64,000 bases of DNA from contig NZ_AKJE01000029.1 in the NCBI RefSeq assembly GCF_000282495.1, positions 61,609 to 125,608 of the forward strand, in the 5' to 3' direction. Both the position numbers and the translations under genes were made by a program. This document shows positions 18,364-27,343 of this stretch, piece by piece. Numbering within the stretch: the first letter of the stretch is position 1; each line of letters starts with the position of its first letter. This DNA comes from Pseudomonas sp. GM79 (GTDB lineage Bacteria; Pseudomonadota; Gammaproteobacteria; Pseudomonadales; Pseudomonadaceae). A model generated the notes under the pieces. It saw only the letters and a list, made by a program, of their open reading frames with translations. It was not told the origin of the DNA and did not search any database.

Positions 18364-18993
18364 TTACTTGACCGCCCCGGGGCGGAACATCTTGAACAAT
18401 GCCTCTGGCCCCAGCTGAAAGTAATCCGCCGGCCCGCCGCCGCGCAGAATCGGTTCTGCCGCGGCGGTGTCGTACACCCCATCCTTCAACAGCCATTTGG
18501 CGATGTGCACGGCAACCACTTCGCCGAGAATCAGCCAGCTCGGCACCACCTCCTTGTTGGCGCGCTGCAACTGAATGATCTGCGTGACCTTGCACTCAAA
18601 GGACACCGGGCTTTCGGCGACCCGTGGCACCTGAATGATTTTCGACGCCACGGTGGTCAGCCCGGACAGTTCGAATTCATTGACCTGCGGCCCGACCATG
18701 GCGCAGCTCTGGTTCATCTGCTCGGCCAGCGGACGAGTCGCCAGGTTCCAGGCGAATTCGCCGGTCTGCTCGATGTTGTTCAGGCTGTCTTTGCGCCCGA
18801 CACTGGAAAACCCAATGATTGGCGGGATGTAGTTGAAGGCGTTGAAGAAGCTATAGGGCGCCAGATTCAAGCAGCCATTGGCGTCCTGGGAAGAAATCCA
18901 GCCGATAGGGCGCGGGCCGACGATGGCGTTGAACGGATCATGCGGCAGGCCGTGGCCGTTGGCGGGTTCGTAGAAGTGGATGTCGTCGGGCAT
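18364..18993 (-). CDS. Flavin reductase-like FMN-binding protein
   Basis: 209 residues with AGGGA upstream of the ATG. The start (HDPFNAIVGPRPIGWISSQD, then NLAPYSFFNAFNYIPPIIGF) is the hallmark of the DIM6/NTAB flavin-reductase-like split barrel that binds FMN. ECKVTQIIQLQ and SWLILGEVVAVHI complete the fold. Such proteins reduce flavin or act as small flavoenzymes; the partner is unknown. Confidence 0.85.
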   Translation of the reverse strand: MPDDIHFYEPANGHGLPHDPFNAIVGPRPIGWISSQDANGCLNLAPYSFFNAFNYIPPIIGFSSVGRKDSLNNIEQTGEFAWNLATRPLAEQMNQSCAMVGPQVNEFELSGLTTVASKIIQVPRVAESPVSFECKVTQIIQLQRANKEVVPSWLILGEVVAVHIAKWLLKDGVYDTAAAEPILRGGGPADYFQLGPEALFKMFRPGAVK

Positions 18994-19072
18994 GAACGGG
19001 TCCCTGAGGCGTTGATTCGGAATCGATCATAGTGCAAGGACGAGCGGGTTATTTCCAGCGATGAGATCTAAT

Positions 19073-19160
19073 GTGGGAGCGGGCTTGCTCGCGAAAGCGG
19101 TGTATCAGTCAGCATCCTTGTTGAATGTTAAACGCTTTCGCGAGCAAGCCCGCTCCCACA
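19073..19160. repeat. REP doublet
   Basis: Inverted GTGGGAGCGGGCTTGCTCGC units around a short AT-rich spacer with GTTGAATGTT. It lies between the codirectional transporter and flavin reductase genes. Confidence 0.9.
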
Positions 19161-19198
19161 GGTTGACCGAGTTCTTTCAGAAGAAAATGCGGTCGAAT

Positions 19199-19228
19199 GT
19201 GGGAGCGGGCTTGCCCGCGAAGAGGCCA
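19199..19228 (+). repeat. Single REP unit
   Basis: One unpaired copy, GTGGGAGCGGGCTTGCCCGC followed by GAAGAGGCC, 38 bp beyond the adjacent doublet. It has one T-to-C change in the core. Confidence 0.85.
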
Positions 19229-19252
19229 TAACAGCCTCCATCAATGTAACGG

Positions 19253-20572
19253 TCAGTCCGTCTCGATCCGCGAATGTTTGCGGGTGTCTTTCATGGTGAT
19301 GTACACCAGCAACGACACCGCGATGCACGCCGTGACATACCAGTAGTAACCGGTTTCCATGCCGATGCTCTTGAACCACAGCGCGATGTATTCAGCGGTA
19401 CCGCCGAAGATCGACACGGTCAGCGCGTACGGCAAACCGACGCCCAGCGCACGGATCTCGGTGGGGAACAGTTCAGCTTTAACCACCGCGTTGATCGAGG
19501 TATAGCCGCTGACGATGATTAGCGCCGCCATGATCAGGAAGAATGCGCCCCACCAGGTCTGGACAGTGTGCAGGGTGGTCAGGATCGGCACGGTGAACAA
19601 CGTCCCGAGGATACCGAAGGCAATCAGGATCGGCCGGCGACCGACTTTATCCGACAGCCCGCCAACGATCGGTTGCAGGCACATGAACAGAAACAGCGTG
19701 GCTGCCGAGATGCTGGTGGAGTCGGTGATGCTCATGCCGACGGTGTTCACCAGGTATTTCTGCATGTAGGTGGTGTAGGTGTAGAACGCCAGGGTGCCGC
19801 CCATGGTCAGGCCGACCACGGTCATCAGTTCCTTCGGGTGGCGCATCAAGGTGCGCATCGCGCTTTCCTTGGCCTTCTCTTTCTTGGTGAACGACTCGGT
19901 TTCTTCCATGCCACGACGCAGGTACAGCGCGACCACGGCACACAGCGCACCGATGGCGAACGGGATGCGCCAGCCCCAGGCGTAGAGTTGCTCGGTGGTC
20001 AGGGTCTGTTGCAGCACAATCAGCACCGCCAGGGCGATGAGTTGGCCGGAGATCAGGGTCACGTACTGGAAGCTGGAATAGAAGCCGCGACGCTCCTTGG
20101 TCGCCATCTCGCTGAGATACGTCGCCGAGGTGCCGTACTCACCCCCAACCGACAAACCCTGCAGCAGGCGAGCAAACACCAGCAGGATCGGCGCACCGAT
20201 ACCGATGGTTTCATAATTGGGGCTCAAGGCGATCAGCAGCGAGCCGAAACACATCAGATACACCGAGGCCATCAACGCACGTTTACGACCGGCGCGGTCC
20301 GCGTAGAGGCCCATCAGCCAGCCACCGATCGGACGCATCAGGAAGCCCACGGCGAAGATCGCAGCGGTGTTCATCAGCTGTGCGGTGGAGGAACCGGCGG
20401 GGAAGAAGGTTTTGGCGAAGTACAGGGAGAAGGCGGCATAGACGTACCAGTCGTACCACTCGACCATGTTGCCGACAGAGCCGCTGAAGATCGATTTGAT
20501 CCGGCTGGCAGTGGTTTTTTCTTTGACCGGCAGGGCAGCCGACCCAAGGGGCAGGGTGTTGGAGTTATCCAT
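19253..20572 (-). CDS. pcaT: MHS-family MFS transporter, alpha-ketoglutarate permease-like
   Basis: 439-residue proton symporter of the metabolite:H+ symporter group, in the inner membrane. Marks are the opening SGSVGNMVEWYDWYVYAAFS, the motif A ADRAGRKRALM, LLQGLSVGGEYGTSATYLSE and a late ELFPTEIRALGVGLPYA. It resembles KgtP/PcaT 2-oxoglutarate transporters. The regulators immediately downstream resemble MifR/MifS, which in P. aeruginosa activate PcaT for 2-oxoglutarate use. A well-formed sigma-54 promoter with paired upstream palindromes precedes it. The substrate assignment rests on this context and family resemblance. Confidence 0.82.
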   Translation of the reverse strand: MDNSNTLPLGSAALPVKEKTTASRIKSIFSGSVGNMVEWYDWYVYAAFSLYFAKTFFPAGSSTAQLMNTAAIFAVGFLMRPIGGWLMGLYADRAGRKRALMASVYLMCFGSLLIALSPNYETIGIGAPILLVFARLLQGLSVGGEYGTSATYLSEMATKERRGFYSSFQYVTLISGQLIALAVLIVLQQTLTTEQLYAWGWRIPFAIGALCAVVALYLRRGMEETESFTKKEKAKESAMRTLMRHPKELMTVVGLTMGGTLAFYTYTTYMQKYLVNTVGMSITDSTSISAATLFLFMCLQPIVGGLSDKVGRRPILIAFGILGTLFTVPILTTLHTVQTWWGAFFLIMAALIIVSGYTSINAVVKAELFPTEIRALGVGLPYALTVSIFGGTAEYIALWFKSIGMETGYYWYVTACIAVSLLVYITMKDTRKHSRIETD

Positions 20573-20633
20573 TGAAGGATCCTCGTTTAATTGTTTTTGT
20601 GGAGCGCGAGTTAACGCAGCCTGCTGGAGCTAT

Positions 20634-20649
20634 AGCAGGAGCTGTGCCA
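20634..20649 (-). promoter_or_regulatory. Sigma-54 promoter of the transporter gene
   Basis: On the minus strand the sequence reads TGGCACAGCTCCTGCT: a perfect -24 TGGCAC with GC at exact -12 spacing. It lies about 62 bp upstream of the ATG at 20572, giving a leader of roughly 50 nt. Confidence 0.8.
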
Positions 20650-20691
20650 AGGGGAGGAGGGCCGGTTTAGAGGGGGTAGCGGGTTTTACTG

Positions 20692-20737
20692 AGCGGAAAT
20701 CCGCTTATTCAGGGGCGGGCGCGAGCGGAAAACCGCT
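20692..20737. promoter_or_regulatory. Twin palindromic enhancer sites (probable MifR-type sites)
   Basis: AGCGGAAATCCGCT (20692-20705) and AGCGGAAAACCGCT (20724-20737) are direct copies 32 bp apart, i.e. about three helical turns. Each is extended by GAG on the left and TATT(C/T)AGG on the right. They sit 43-88 bp upstream of the -24 box, the usual place for sites of a bacterial enhancer-binding protein. The adjacent NtrC-type regulator is the obvious binder. Confidence 0.75.
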
Positions 20738-20770
20738 TATTTAGGCGTGGTATTGCTTCGTCAGTGATGA

Positions 20771-20871
20771 CCCCTTCGCGAGCAAGCCCGCTCCCACAGT
20801 TGATTTGTGGTGTAGGCAAATTTTGTATTCGCCATAGATCCAATGTGGGAGCGGGCTTGCTCGCGAAGGGG
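20771..20871. repeat. REP doublet with CCCCTTCGCG ends
   Basis: Inverted REP pair similar in length and ends to 16253-16356. It separates the regulator gene from the transporter promoter. Confidence 0.9.
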
Positions 20872-20892
20872 CCAGTTCAGGCACCGCAAAGT

Positions 20893-22227
20893 TCAGCTGT
20901 CCTGCAAAAACATCTCGCGCGTCAGCCCATGCCGCTGCATCTTTTCATTAAAGGTACGGCGCGGCAGTTGTAGCTCTTCCAGCACCGCTTTCACATCGCC
21001 TTTATGCCGGGTCAGTGCCGCGCGCAGGCAATGGGCTTCGAAGGCTTCTTGCTGCGCCGCCAGTGACTGGCCGGGGTCGATCCCTGCCGGTTCCGGTTCG
21101 CCGAGGCCCAGCACTTGTCGTTCGGCGACGTTCGCCAGTTCACGCACATTGCCCGGCCAGTCGTGGCTCAGCAGATGGCTCAGTTGCGGCCCGCTCAAGG
21201 GCGCAAAGGTGCGCCCCAAACGTTCGGCGGCACTTCGCGCGAAGAACTCGAACAACAGTGGAATGTCTTCACGCCGATCGCGCAATGGCGGCAGACGCAA
21301 CTCGGCGACGTTCAATCGATAGGCCAGATCCTCGCGAAAACGTCCGGCCCGGGCTTCATCCAGCAAATCGGGTTTGGTCGCGGCGATGATCCGCAAGTCC
21401 ACGTGGATGCTCTGGTTGGAACCCAATCGCTCAAGTTTCTGCTCCTGCAACACCCGCAGCAGTTTCACCTGCTGGGCCAGCGGCATGCTTTCGATTTCAT
21501 CGAGAAACAACGTGCCCCCGTCGGCGTATTCGAGCTTGCCGATGCGTTTGCCCTGGGCGCCCGTGAACGCGCCGCTCTCATGACCGAACAATTCGGCCTC
21601 GAACAACTGCTCGGGAATCGCCGCGCAATTCAGCGCCACGAAGGCTTTGTCGGCGCGCGGACCGAAGTCGTGCAGGCAACGGGCAACCAATTCCTTGCCG
21701 CTGCCGGTTTCGCCACGGATCAGCACGTTGACCGGCAACGTCGCCAGGTCCAGCACTTGCCGGCGCAGGGTCTGCAAGCCACGGGACACCCCCAGCAGCG
21801 TGGCATCGAGTTTGGCGCGATTGTCCGCCTGCTCATGCAGCGCTCGGTTTTCCAGCACCAGTCGACGCTTGTCCAGCGCCCGACGCAGACTGCTCATCAG
21901 GGCTTCCGGGCTGAAGGGTTTCTCAAGGAAATCGTAGGCGCCATCGCGCATGGCTTCGACGGCCATCGGCACATCGCCGTGACCGGTCAGCAGAATCACC
22001 GGCAAATCGGCATCGCGGCGCTGGACTTCAGCCAGCAGCTCCAGCCCCGTCATGCCGGGCATGCGCACATCGCTGAGAATCACCCCGGGGAAATGTCTGG
22101 GCAGTTGCGCCAGGCATTCGTCGGCGCGGCTGAACAGCTGCACCTCGAACCCCGACAGGCTCAACCATTGCTCGACAGCACTGCGGATGCTGCTTTCGTC
22201 ATCGACCACCATCACCGAATTGAGCAT
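20893..22227 (-). CDS. mifR: NtrC-type sigma-54 response regulator, MifR-like
   Basis: 444 residues. The receiver domain (1-120) has the acidic pair D9-D10, phospho-acceptor D53 in ILSDVRMPG and K103 in LEKPF. The AAA+ domain has Walker A GETGSGK (172-178), the sigma-54 contact loop GAFTGA (219-224) and DEIESMPLAQQVKLLRVLQE. The C-terminal Fis-type HTH is about 400-440. It activates sigma-54 promoters, most probably that of the transporter gene 320 bp away. The kinase gene is upstream with a 1-base TGATG overlap, so the two proteins are made together. DctD is the nearest alternative family name. Confidence 0.88.
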   Translation of the reverse strand: MLNSVMVVDDESSIRSAVEQWLSLSGFEVQLFSRADECLAQLPRHFPGVILSDVRMPGMTGLELLAEVQRRDADLPVILLTGHGDVPMAVEAMRDGAYDFLEKPFSPEALMSSLRRALDKRRLVLENRALHEQADNRAKLDATLLGVSRGLQTLRRQVLDLATLPVNVLIRGETGSGKELVARCLHDFGPRADKAFVALNCAAIPEQLFEAELFGHESGAFTGAQGKRIGKLEYADGGTLFLDEIESMPLAQQVKLLRVLQEQKLERLGSNQSIHVDLRIIAATKPDLLDEARAGRFREDLAYRLNVAELRLPPLRDRREDIPLLFEFFARSAAERLGRTFAPLSGPQLSHLLSHDWPGNVRELANVAERQVLGLGEPEPAGIDPGQSLAAQQEAFEAHCLRAALTRHKGDVKAVLEELQLPRRTFNEKMQRHGLTREMFLQDS

Positions 22228-23987
22228 CAGGCAGGGACCTCCAGATCAATAGGTAACGTCAAGGTGAATACCGCGCCGTTTTCGCCATTGTCAGCACTCA
22301 AACGTCCGCCCGCTTCGTGAACGATAGCGAAGGATACGGCCAGCCCCAGACCCAGGCCATCGCCCACCGCTTTGGTGGTGAAGAACGGATCGAAGACTTG
22401 TGCCAGATTCTCTTCGGCAATGCCGCCACCGTTATCGGCGACGGTCAGGCGCCACAATTGCTCATCGGCTTCGAGGCGGATTTCCAGCCGCTTGCAGGGT
22501 TTGTCGTGCATCGCATCCAGGGCATTGCGCAGCAGGTTGATCAGCACCTGTTCCAGGCGAATCGCATCGCCACGCACCCAGGCCGGGCGCGTCAGGTGCA
22601 GCACGAGACTGACGTTTTCGTCCCGCAAGCGCGTATCCAGCAACTGCAAGGATTGATCGACCACCGTCGCCAGGTCCAGCCGTTCGCGCAGGCCGCTGGG
22701 GCTTTTGCGGGCGAAGGTTTTCAGGTGGCCGGTGAGCGCGGCCATGCGGGTGAGCATATCGTCCACCGGTTTCAGCGCCTTGTAAGCGTCCTCAACCCGA
22801 CCATGATCGAGCAGCAGGCGCAAGGTCGCCAGTTGCATGCGCTGGGCAGTCAGCGGCTGGTTGATTTCATGGGCCAGCGCCGCCGACATTTGCCCCAGTG
22901 CCGCGAGTTTGGCCGATTGCACCAAGCCGTCCTGGGCTGTGCGCAAATCGCGGGTGCGTTCTTCTACCAGTCGTTCGAGTTCTTCGCGGCTGCGCTGGCG
23001 CAATTTCGCCAGCCGCCAACGCTGATTGAGGAACAGCAACAGAAACACCACGGCCAGCCACACCCCGGCGGCCGCGAGCCCGGCGTTGCGCAGGTCTTCG
23101 AAGGCTACCTGCGGGCGGCGCAGCAAGTGCAGCGTCCAGCCTTCGGTGGCCAGCGGCAGGGATTCCCAGAGGTAGTCCGCCGTCCCCTCGGGGCCATTGA
23201 CCCGGGTCAAATCACTGTTGTCGTCGAAGCGCCGCACCGAACGATACTCAAGCGGGGTCAGCGGTTGTTTGTCGTATTGGCGCGTGGCCTTGAGTTCGGT
23301 GTGATCGCTGGCGCTCAGCGGTCGCAGCAGGCGATAACGCCAGCCCGGCTGATTGGCGATGAAGATGATCCCGCGCGCATCGCTCACCAGCAACGTGTCG
23401 CTGCCCTGACGCCATTCGCGCTCCAGTTCCGGGAATTCGAGTTTGACCACCATTGCGCCGAGGAACTCGCCGTCGTCACCAGTCACTGCACTGGACAGGA
23501 AGTAACCGGGAATGCCACTGGTGACGCCCACCGCATAAAAGCGCCCGGTGCCCTGAGTGCGGGTCTGGCTGAAGTAGGGGCGAAAACCGTAATTGTGGCC
23601 GACGTAACTGCTGGGCAGGCGCCAGTTGCTGGCGGCCACGGCGAGGCCGGTACGGTCGAGCAGTTCCAGGGTCGAGGACTGCGCGGCGCCGTTGATTTTC
23701 TCCAGTTTGCGATTCAATGCAAGCTGCTCTTCGGGGCTCACTTCACCGTTTAGCGCGGCGCGCAATTGCGGGTCCAGCGCCAGTACGGCGGGCAGGGCGC
23801 GATAGCGTTCAATCAGGGTGTGCAGGGAGTTGGCGTACAACGCCAATTGCTGACTGGCGCGGGCGGCGTCTTCTTCCAGCGCCTGGCGCTCGGCGTGGCG
23901 GATGGCAAAGGTGGCAGCCAGAACCGCACCGGCGGCGATCAGCAGGGTGTACAGCGTCAGGCGTAACGTTCGGGAAGTCGCAAGCAT
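22227..23987 (-). CDS. mifS: DctB/MifS-like sensor histidine kinase
   Basis: 586 residues from the ATG at 23987; an ATG 14 codons upstream lies in decayed toxin sequence and is less likely. TM1 covers about 9-28 and TM2 about 302-321, enclosing a periplasmic double-Cache-type sensor. It continues with a coiled-coil linker, the H-box [10 protein letters not shown] (H373), [16 protein letters not shown], and the G-box GLGLGLAVS. This is the architecture of C4-dicarboxylate and 2-oxoglutarate sensors. The cognate regulator gene overlaps the stop codon. The ligand is inferred from the neighbouring transporter. Confidence 0.87.
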   Translation of the reverse strand: MLATSRTLRLTLYTLLIAAGAVLAATFAIRHAERQALEEDAARASQQLALYANSLHTLIERYRALPAVLALDPQLRAALNGEVSPEEQLALNRKLEKINGAAQSSTLELLDRTGLAVAASNWRLPSSYVGHNYGFRPYFSQTRTQGTGRFYAVGVTSGIPGYFLSSAVTGDDGEFLGAMVVKLEFPELEREWRQGSDTLLVSDARGIIFIANQPGWRYRLLRPLSASDHTELKATRQYDKQPLTPLEYRSVRRFDDNSDLTRVNGPEGTADYLWESLPLATEGWTLHLLRRPQVAFEDLRNAGLAAAGVWLAVVFLLLFLNQRWRLAKLRQRSREELERLVEERTRDLRTAQDGLVQSAKLAALGQMSAALAHEINQPLTAQRMQLATLRLLLDHGRVEDAYKALKPVDDMLTRMAALTGHLKTFARKSPSGLRERLDLATVVDQSLQLLDTRLRDENVSLVLHLTRPAWVRGDAIRLEQVLINLLRNALDAMHDKPCKRLEIRLEADEQLWRLTVADNGGGIAEENLAQVFDPFFTTKAVGDGLGLGLAVSFAIVHEAGGRLSADNGENGAVFTLTLPIDLEVPA

Positions 23988-24029
23988 GGCGTTGAAAACA
24001 GTCAGCAATACGGGCGCGCACCATAACAT

Positions 24030-24549
24030 GTTGCCGGGCGTGGCCCGTTCATAGCTGCTGAAACTCAGGGGGCCGGCGATATCGCGCTGTTCTATCGGTT
24101 GGCCGCGCAGGTTATAGCCTGGGTCCGCGTTACTGTCGGCATAGCTGAAGCGTTCGACGTCCGGTTGCGTATGTTCTTCGATGGCGACCGGCCGTAACTG
24201 GTCGTCGTAGCGGGTCTGCCAGTGATGGCCGCGCTGATCTCAACGCAGCAGCACTTCGCCCGCCAACCCCGGCAGGCTCAAGCCAGCCGGCATCGACGCT
24301 GTCGACTTTCAGCGGCCCGCCGGTCAGGTTGTAGACCTTGGCCAGATTGGCCTTGGGCGCGGTGCCGGACAAGCGCGGATCCCATTGTGCGATCAATCGT
24401 CCGGCGGAGTCGTGGTGTTGGCGAGTGACAAGACTTCAATAGTGGTTGTCGTGCGCAAATAGTCCACTTGCCTCACCGTTAGCGTTCGAGGGTCTTGGAC
24501 AAGCAGGGTAGGCGTATGCAAATGCAGTGATCGTTCACGCGTTGGCACT
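24030..24549 (-). pseudogene. Decayed N-terminal fragment of a second Tc toxin C subunit
   Basis: Reading the minus strand in successive frames recovers about 170 residues aligned with the N-terminus of the adjacent intact C subunit: HTPTLLVQDPRTLTVRQVDY LRT, then after a frameshift TRQHHDSAGRLIAQWDPRLS and VDSVDAGW, then after another shift GLSLPGLAGEVLLR, an in-frame TGA where the intact gene has Trp, and GHHWQTRYDDQLRPV through YNLRGQPIEQRDIAGP. The match stops close to the kinase start. So a tandem tccC paralogue was present and has been truncated and inactivated. The GTG near 24549 may be its old start. Confidence 0.85.
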
Positions 24550-24560
24550 CCGAGAGTCGG

Positions 24561-27341
24561 TCATCGTCTAGAGGACTTTCGTGAGGCGGTTCGCGCTTGG
24601 CGCAATGAAAACTGATTGTCTGTGGTGCCCATCTCTTTGTAGTAAGCCATTCCTTTTTGAGCGCGATCTATGTAGACAAGGGTGGTTCTGGTTTGCTGTT
24701 GCAATACCGAGCGGTGAATTGGTGCGAGCATTTCTTTGGGTGTCATGTGGTTGACGTTAGAAAGCTGGTTGGCCGGGTCGATAACGTTGGCACCCAACGC
24801 ATTGAAGGCGGATTCGGCGTGCGCCCAACGTTGCTCGGTAGCGGCTTTCCAGTCGCTGAGCATCGTCTCGATTTTATTGATCTTGACCGGGTCGAGCCGG
24901 TTGTTGATGTCCTCGGCTTCCTGAACCCGAGAGCCCATATCAAGAGCACCACCGGTGATTGATACGACCGTGGCGATCACCCTGTTCATTAAAAAATCAG
25001 GGTTGAGCACCTTACCGGGAAGCTCTCGCCAGTTAATGCCTTCATCTTTAGCGAGACCTAATTTTTTATCAATTGCTGCAACTGAAATGGTCGAGGTTTG
25101 CGGTATCAGTGGGCGGATCAGGCCCAAGTTATTGGTAAAGGGAGCGTTCATTCCTCCGGCCATGTCTCCGCCGGCGTTGCCGCCGGTTAATCCTTCGAGG
25201 AAAGGCACTGCCGTCTGCGGTTTAAAGGCGGCGTAATGAGAGAATTGCGGAAGGAATGTGCTGGCTTGTGAACTACCAAAAACTCCGCCCTCATAGCCGA
25301 TGATCCCATTGATAGTCTCGCCCAGCAGGTTCTTGCCCAGTTCGGGCAGGTTGTTCTTTTGATGGATGACGTTGTCCAGTTGCTGGAGTGTCTGATCGGC
25401 ATAACCACCGAGAACGGAAATAAATTTCGAGTAATTGAAAATCACGCTTTCTGCTTTGTTTGCCCCGTCAGGATCCACATAGCGCAGCGGGTTGTTTCCC
25501 ACAAACCCATACAGATTCAGCCCGTCCACATCCCCCGCCGGATCGGCACTCACCCAGCGCTGAAGCCACGGTGCGTAGTACCGGGCGCCGTAGTAGTACA
25601 GCCCGCTGACATCCATTTCCTTGCCCGAATAGCGCACGGTCTTGTAATCGGCCTCCACCGCCGACGATGCCGCCATCCATGCGGTGGCGCCGAATGGGTA
25701 GTAACCTTCGTGGCTGATCAGCCGGGCCTGTTGATCCAGCTCCATCAGGCATGAACCCAAGTGGTCATCCAGGGTGTAGCGCAGTTGATCGGCGTCGATA
25801 CCCGGCGGTTTACCGGTCACCCAATGCAGGCATCGTACGTTGCCGAGCCCGATGGCGAGGGTGATGACGTGCAGTTCTTCACCGTTGTCCCGGGTGCGGA
25901 TCTCCAGTCCCGGCAGGTAGCGCACGTCGTGAAAATGGCTGATCGTGGCAGTATGGGTTTCGTGGCGTTTGTGGACCCGCACCCCTTGGCTGTAGCGGTA
26001 AAGCTCCACGTCGTCGGGGCCATTGTCGCGATCGACCAGAGTCACCGATGCCAATTGATCGCGCGCGTTCCACTGCAGGTTTTGCCCGGGCTGCAAGGCC
26101 TGGAGGTTGCCGTGGCGGTCGAACAGGCGGTCGAACACCGGCGCGGGATCGCCCGTAACCCAGCGCACGCCACGGTTGCTGGCGGGGTCGATGAACATCT
26201 GGCGGGTATAGCTGGCACCCTCGCGCACATGGCTGAGTTTGATCAGGTTGCCGCCGTCGTCGTACTGGTAAGTCTGCGTGTAGTTGAGCCGGTTGGCCGG
26301 GTCGGTGGGTTGTGGGCGGCCCGGAATGTCCGAGGGCGGGCCGTCGTCGTAACCGCTGGCGCTGTGCAGTCGATACAACGAGTCATAGCTGAACTCGCGG
26401 TGGCCATCGATGCGCTGGTTGGCGAAATGCCGGGGCGTGAAAACATGGTCGAGCAGGCGCGTGAGGTGGCCTGCCGGGTCGTAGGCATACCCGAAGTCCT
26501 GAAAGGCCGGCGCCTGGTTTTTCTGTGAATAGTGTCGCAGCAGGCGCGCGTCGGCCGAGTCGTAGCGCCAACGGCTGATCACCCCGTTACCCGCGTGTTG
26601 CTCAATGATTTGTCCGGCGGCGTTGTACTGCGCGTCCAGCAACACCGGTTGCCAGCCCGTTTGCCCGTTGAGCTGCAACTGCACCTGTTTGAGCTGCCCG
26701 GCGAGGTCGTAACGCGATTGCTGCCGATGATCGCCGGCATCAACCAGCTCGAGCACGGTGCCCAAGGGGCTGTAGGTGCGGCGGCTGACAAACGTCTGGG
26801 GGTCGTGGAAGGTGCGGGTTTCGCGCAGCGGCTCACCGCTCAGACCGTAGCTGTCGAGGCGCACGCTGCCCGACGGATCCACCTGCTCGAGCAACTGCCC
26901 GCGCAGGTTGTGGCCGGCGTCGGCCGCGGCTGTGGCATAGGTGAAGGTTTCGACGTCCGGCTGGGCGTTTTCCTCCACAGCCATCACCCGCAACTGGTTA
27001 TCGTAAGTGGTGCGCCAGTGATTGCCGCGCGCGTCCCAACGGTGCAGTGCTTCCCCTGCCAGCCCTGGCAGGCTCAGGCGCCAGCCGGCATCGACGCTGT
27101 CGACGCTGAGCGACTCGCCCGCAAGACCGTAGACGCGGGCAAGGTTGGGTTTGGGGGCGCCGAACAAGCGCGGATCCCATTGCGCCACCAGGCGGCCGGC
27201 CGCATCGTAATGCTGGCGGGTCACCAGGGCAGTTGCCGTGTCACTGGCAACTGTACGCAGATAGGCGACCTGGCGGACCGGCAGGCCACGGCCGTCACTC
27301 ACCGTGAGCACGGGCGTACGCCGATGGACACTGGCCGTCAT
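24561..27341 (-). CDS. Tc insecticidal toxin C subunit (TccC-like, Rhs core plus unknown toxin tail)
   Basis: 926 residues. The first 625 or so are YD/Rhs repeats that with TcB form the sealed cocoon around the toxin. The Rhs-associated core ends the shell: YLDDHLGS-like YTLDDHLGSCLMELD, EGYYPFGATAW, YSGKEMDVSGLYYYGARYYA and then ADPAGDVDGLNLYGFVGNNP with VDPDG. The two aspartates of this block match the self-cleavage site of known TccC proteins. The last 300 residues form the variable effector and match no toxin I recognise; their GC is visibly lower than the core. The start is 2 bases beyond the TcB stop with GGAG inside the TcB end, so translation is coupled. Confidence 0.9.
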   Translation of the reverse strand: MTASVHRRTPVLTVSDGRGLPVRQVAYLRTVASDTATALVTRQHYDAAGRLVAQWDPRLFGAPKPNLARVYGLAGESLSVDSVDAGWRLSLPGLAGEALHRWDARGNHWRTTYDNQLRVMAVEENAQPDVETFTYATAAADAGHNLRGQLLEQVDPSGSVRLDSYGLSGEPLRETRTFHDPQTFVSRRTYSPLGTVLELVDAGDHRQQSRYDLAGQLKQVQLQLNGQTGWQPVLLDAQYNAAGQIIEQHAGNGVISRWRYDSADARLLRHYSQKNQAPAFQDFGYAYDPAGHLTRLLDHVFTPRHFANQRIDGHREFSYDSLYRLHSASGYDDGPPSDIPGRPQPTDPANRLNYTQTYQYDDGGNLIKLSHVREGASYTRQMFIDPASNRGVRWVTGDPAPVFDRLFDRHGNLQALQPGQNLQWNARDQLASVTLVDRDNGPDDVELYRYSQGVRVHKRHETHTATISHFHDVRYLPGLEIRTRDNGEELHVITLAIGLGNVRCLHWVTGKPPGIDADQLRYTLDDHLGSCLMELDQQARLISHEGYYPFGATAWMAASSAVEADYKTVRYSGKEMDVSGLYYYGARYYAPWLQRWVSADPAGDVDGLNLYGFVGNNPLRYVDPDGANKAESVIFNYSKFISVLGGYADQTLQQLDNVIHQKNNLPELGKNLLGETINGIIGYEGGVFGSSQASTFLPQFSHYAAFKPQTAVPFLEGLTGGNAGGDMAGGMNAPFTNNLGLIRPLIPQTSTISVAAIDKKLGLAKDEGINWRELPGKVLNPDFLMNRVIATVVSITGGALDMGSRVQEAEDINNRLDPVKINKIETMLSDWKAATEQRWAHAESAFNALGANVIDPANQLSNVNHMTPKEMLAPIHRSVLQQQTRTTLVYIDRAQKGMAYYKEMGTTDNQFSLRQARTASRKSSRR

Positions 27342-27343
27342 GA

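Noticed and set aside
24130..24396. 88-codon minus-strand frame as an independent gene
   Set aside because: Only its first third matches a TccC N-terminus and then shifts frame; adjoining frames carry the remaining TccC sequence. It is part of the pseudogene.
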